From Bdellovibrionales bacterium RIFCSPHIGHO2_01_FULL_40_29 (lineage in GTDB: Bacteria > Bdellovibrionota > Bdellovibrionia > Bdellovibrionales > Bdellovibrionaceae), in assembly GCA_001771815.1 (NCBI GenBank), contig MEPU01000004.1:1-64000 (forward strand): a stretch of DNA of 64,000 nt, given 5' to 3'. The position numbers were made by a program, and so were the translations under genes. Of the stretch, positions 61,705 through 64,000 are shown piece after piece (position 1 is the stretch's first letter; every line of letters begins with the position of its first letter). The notes under the pieces are model-generated. The model ran no database searches, was not told the DNA's origin, and worked only from the letters and a program-made list of their open reading frames with translations.

Positions 61705-61867
61705 AAATGGTTCCCCCGTGATGGTTTTAGTGTTAACAGCTCCATGCTGTTGAAACACACTATTGCAACGGAAGAACCAACCTGATTGTGCCTTAGATTC
61801 TATCTGGCATTTTTTCTCTGCCAATGTGTCTTAAAATGATTCAGTACTAAAGTCATATTGTCATAAG

Positions 61868-63007
61868 TTACTGAATCAGTGCTTTTAATGTTTGCAGCTT
61901 CTGCTTCACATCATTTGGAAGACGCGTGCCGCCAGAACCCGTATAACTAGCCGTTACTGAATCCTGATAATTTTTAAAACAAGTCTTCGCCCATTTTGAC
62001 TGCGGCACTCGACGGATACAAGATTCATAGTAATTCTCATGAAGCGAGATCATTGAAACTCGATTCAATGATTCATAGCTTTCGCCCGTTAAAAGAAGCG
62101 CTTCACCCAACTCATCTGGAGTTAAATCATCCGTCAGCAAGCGCAGTAAGGCCGGAATGGCACGCATGTCTTCGATATCGCTTTTTTTATTCTTGAGCAT
62201 TAAACGAATCGATGACAGCTTTGTTAATGTTTCATTTGAATCCCATTGCTGAATTGAGTTTCTCCATGACGTGTTTTTCACCTTTAAAAAACCAGGAATC
62301 GATTTATTCTGACTAAGCGCTTCCGTCAGAATTTCTGCTTTTGCCTTATCCTGCATATATTGAACGGCGACCATAAATCCCAATCGCGACACGGTCTCAA
62401 TATCACTGTGTAAATCTTGATGAGAATAAACTTTTCGCATTTCTTGCTGAGCCAATTTATAGGCTGAATCAAATTGACGAAAAGCCACCATAAATTCAAT
62501 CTGATCTTTAATCGGAAGTGTATTCACATACGGCTCAACAGAGTCTTGAAGTCGCACCTCAACACCATCTTTGACTCGCGTATGACATTCAAGGCAATAG
62601 CTCGTCACTTTTACCAATTGAGATCGTGAATACTCATGCCACCCATTGTTAAAATTTTCATCCGCTTGCTTGATCTCGTTTGCAAACTCTGCAGCTACAA
62701 ATCGCGCTGTTGGATCTTTGGCCAAGATAATGGGGTCGTGTTTCACATTCTGAGAATCGACGGCCAGCTCATGAATAGATTTACTGAGAAATTTTTTATT
62801 TACAGGATCATTAAATTTTTTCTTATCAAAAATATAAGGCTGCAGCATCACCAAATCTCGTTTGAGATTCTGCATCGAATCGTTCCAAACTGGTGGTGGT
62901 AAAAACCCTTGCTGTGATCCACCAGCTTCATAGTCAGTTCGAGTGGGTTTTCCTTGGCATGACAAAAGAGTTGAAATGATCACAATAATGGCGACAAAGA
63001 TTTTCAT
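61868..63007 (-). CDS. Monoheme cytochrome lipoprotein, paralogue of 52818-53987
   Basis: A 379-residue lipoprotein (MKIFVAIIVIISTLLSCQG, Cys17). As in its paralogue, a helical bundle (about 40-145) ends with one heme site, VTSYCLECHTRVKDG (Cys138, Cys141, His142). The helical second half runs from FMVAFRQFDSAYKLA to the end motif YTGSGGTRLPNDVKQKL, matching YTGSRGVDMPQEVADDL of the other protein. ATG 63007 has a GGAGA site; the longer frame would overlap ccoG. It lies 16 bases after ccoG, so it is tied to the cbb3 oxidase branch. Confidence 0.82.
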   Translation of the reverse strand: MKIFVAIIVIISTLLSCQGKPTRTDYEAGGSQQGFLPPPVWNDSMQNLKRDLVMLQPYIFDKKKFNDPVNKKFLSKSIHELAVDSQNVKHDPIILAKDPTARFVAAEFANEIKQADENFNNGWHEYSRSQLVKVTSYCLECHTRVKDGVEVRLQDSVEPYVNTLPIKDQIEFMVAFRQFDSAYKLAQQEMRKVYSHQDLHSDIETVSRLGFMVAVQYMQDKAKAEILTEALSQNKSIPGFLKVKNTSWRNSIQQWDSNETLTKLSSIRLMLKNKKSDIEDMRAIPALLRLLTDDLTPDELGEALLLTGESYESLNRVSMISLHENYYESCIRRVPQSKWAKTCFKNYQDSVTASYTGSGGTRLPNDVKQKLQTLKALIQ

Positions 63008-63023
63008 ACAAGTTCTCCACGTG

Positions 63024-64000
63024 TTATGGCTGTGACTTGGTCGGACCGACTGCCGAAACATCGACAACACGGCTCTCTTGACTGTTCACTTCCTGAACTT
63101 TAAATCGTAGCGGAGTACTTTTGGATTGGTCAAATGCTGCTTGGGGTAGACTGATAAAAAGATGAACTTCTTTGGACATACCGGCTCCCAATTGGTGAAC
63201 TGGCATCGCTTGTGTTAACTTAATCGGTACATTCAAAATTGATTCTACAGTGATTTCAAAAATCTGAGGCTTATGACTTTGATTGTGCAAATTCACTTTA
63301 AAATGATTGATCACCGAGTTGTCCGAGCCCATCTGATAGGGAGCACCCGAAGCTCGCAACACTGCCGAGTTAAAGGACATATGATTGATCAGGTTATAAC
63401 TAAGACCTGATAGTGCTACAAGAAATAGAGTTGAATACGCCACGATTCGTGGTCGGAAATATGACGCTTTCGTGCGAGGCTCAACAGATCCATACGAAAT
63501 TAAACCTGTTGGCTTATTCACCTTGGTCATGATCTCATCACATGCATCAATGCATGCCGTGCAAGCGATACACTCCAGTTGACTGCCGTGACGGATATCA
63601 ATTCCAGTTGGACAAACTTGAACACAACGATTACACGAAACGCAATCGCCTTGTTTTTCTTTGGGAACTTCTATTGATTTTCGAGGCTCCCCACGGACAG
63701 CATTGTACATCACCGTGATCGAATGCGTGTCCATCAAGACACTTTGAAATCGACCATAGGGACATGCGATAATACAAAACTGCTCTCGAAACCAACCAAA
63801 ATTAAACAGCAATAATGCTGTCCCCCCAGTGACCAGTATAAAATAAGTCCAATTCTCCTGAGGTGAACCTGACATCATCTGAAGAAGACGCTCACTTCCA
63901 CTGAAGTAAGCAATAAAACTGTGAGCAAAAATAGAACTCACGACAAAAAATAAAAACCACTTGATAGACATCTTTGTGATTTTTTCTGCAGTTATAGGCC
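63024..64000 (-). CDS. ccoG: cbb3 oxidase assembly protein CcoG (RdxA/FixG), 5' end outside window
   Basis: The frame is open through the right edge (codons for P-I-T-A-E-K precede the first internal ATG at 63971), so the N-terminal part is missing. Visible: membrane segments, REQFCIIACPYGRFQS, two 4Fe-4S clusters (CVSCNRCVQVCPTGIDI and CIACTACIDACD), a further membrane segment (about 185-205 of the visible part) and the C-terminal Ig-like domain. CcoG reduces copper during assembly of cytochrome cbb3 oxidase. The cytochrome lipoprotein gene follows directly. Confidence 0.95.
   Translation of the reverse strand, partial: PITAEKITKMSIKWFLFFVVSSIFAHSFIAYFSGSERLLQMMSGSPQENWTYFILVTGGTALLLFNFGWFREQFCIIACPYGRFQSVLMDTHSITVMYNAVRGEPRKSIEVPKEKQGDCVSCNRCVQVCPTGIDIRHGSQLECIACTACIDACDEIMTKVNKPTGLISYGSVEPRTKASYFRPRIVAYSTLFLVALSGLSYNLINHMSFNSAVLRASGAPYQMGSDNSVINHFKVNLHNQSHKPQIFEITVESILNVPIKLTQAMPVHQLGAGMSKEVHLFISLPQAAFDQSKSTPLRFKVQEVNSQESRVVDVSAVGPTKSQP

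Noticed and set aside
1-64000. tRNA, rRNA and CRISPR loci
   Set aside because: I looked for TTCGAATCC-type T loops, rRNA motifs and regularly spaced repeats and found none that hold up; a covariance-model search would be needed to exclude small RNAs.

Overview
The window looks like a chromosomal segment of a Gram-negative, moderately low-GC bacterium, most probably a member of the Bdellovibrionota (Bdellovibrio-like). The reasons are a TIGR02147-type regulator, the very high share of secreted or lipid-anchored proteins of unknown function, many secreted proteases and peptidoglycan-active enzymes, and abundant two-component proteins. This is inference from gene content; there is no rRNA marker. 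I saw no rRNA, tRNA or CRISPR array.

Layout. 1-3743: a canonical triple Pho box facing a gene off the left edge, a small membrane protein, a two-motif aspartyl-protease-like protein, an APH-type kinase and small membrane proteins. 3744-14480 is an accessory region: a GNAT-like protein, the tail of an IS3-family transposase, an AT-rich cassette (TIGR02147 regulator plus secreted proteins), a Phd/YefM-RelE-like toxin-antitoxin pair, an S66 peptidase, a decayed Fic gene, a LysR regulator, secreted proteins, and a mazEF-like pair bracketed by a 27-bp direct repeat that includes the 3' end of a trypsin-like protease gene. 14420-24318 holds envelope and secreted proteins: S1 protease, beta-barrel, matrixin-type metalloprotease, histidine kinase and lone receiver, a pirin, a LamG-like protein and a YiiX-type hydrolase.

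24254-32776 is one giant gene for a cyclic beta-1,2-glucan synthase (GT84 plus GH94, NdvB/ChvB type). 32865-46963 has a LysR/YceI divergent pair, a CDF metal exporter followed by a Cys/Met-metabolism PLP enzyme, a lysozyme-like lipoprotein, a secreted clan-CD-peptidase-like HEAT protein, an MltD-like transglycosylase, an OMP, an RDD protein, a subtilisin with PA insert, DNA polymerase IV and a DUF4142 protein. 47117-50046 is glnS followed closely by a membrane histidine kinase.

50035-59510 is the most system-like part. A tightly packed leftward operon (CBS pair, tandem UspA, monoheme cytochrome with a helical C-terminal region, beta-CASP RNase, P-loop ATPase, DUF1275 membrane protein) faces, across a short promoter region with a palindrome, a rightward signalling operon (NtrC-type sigma-54 activator, PAS kinase, Rcp1-like receiver, receiver-kinase). 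I read this as a stress or respiration response module with its own phosphorelay. 59500-64000 carries secreted proteins, an M4-like lipoprotein metalloprotease, and a cytochrome lipoprotein paralogous to the one in the stress operon, here directly behind ccoG, the cbb3-oxidase assembly factor, which runs off the right edge.
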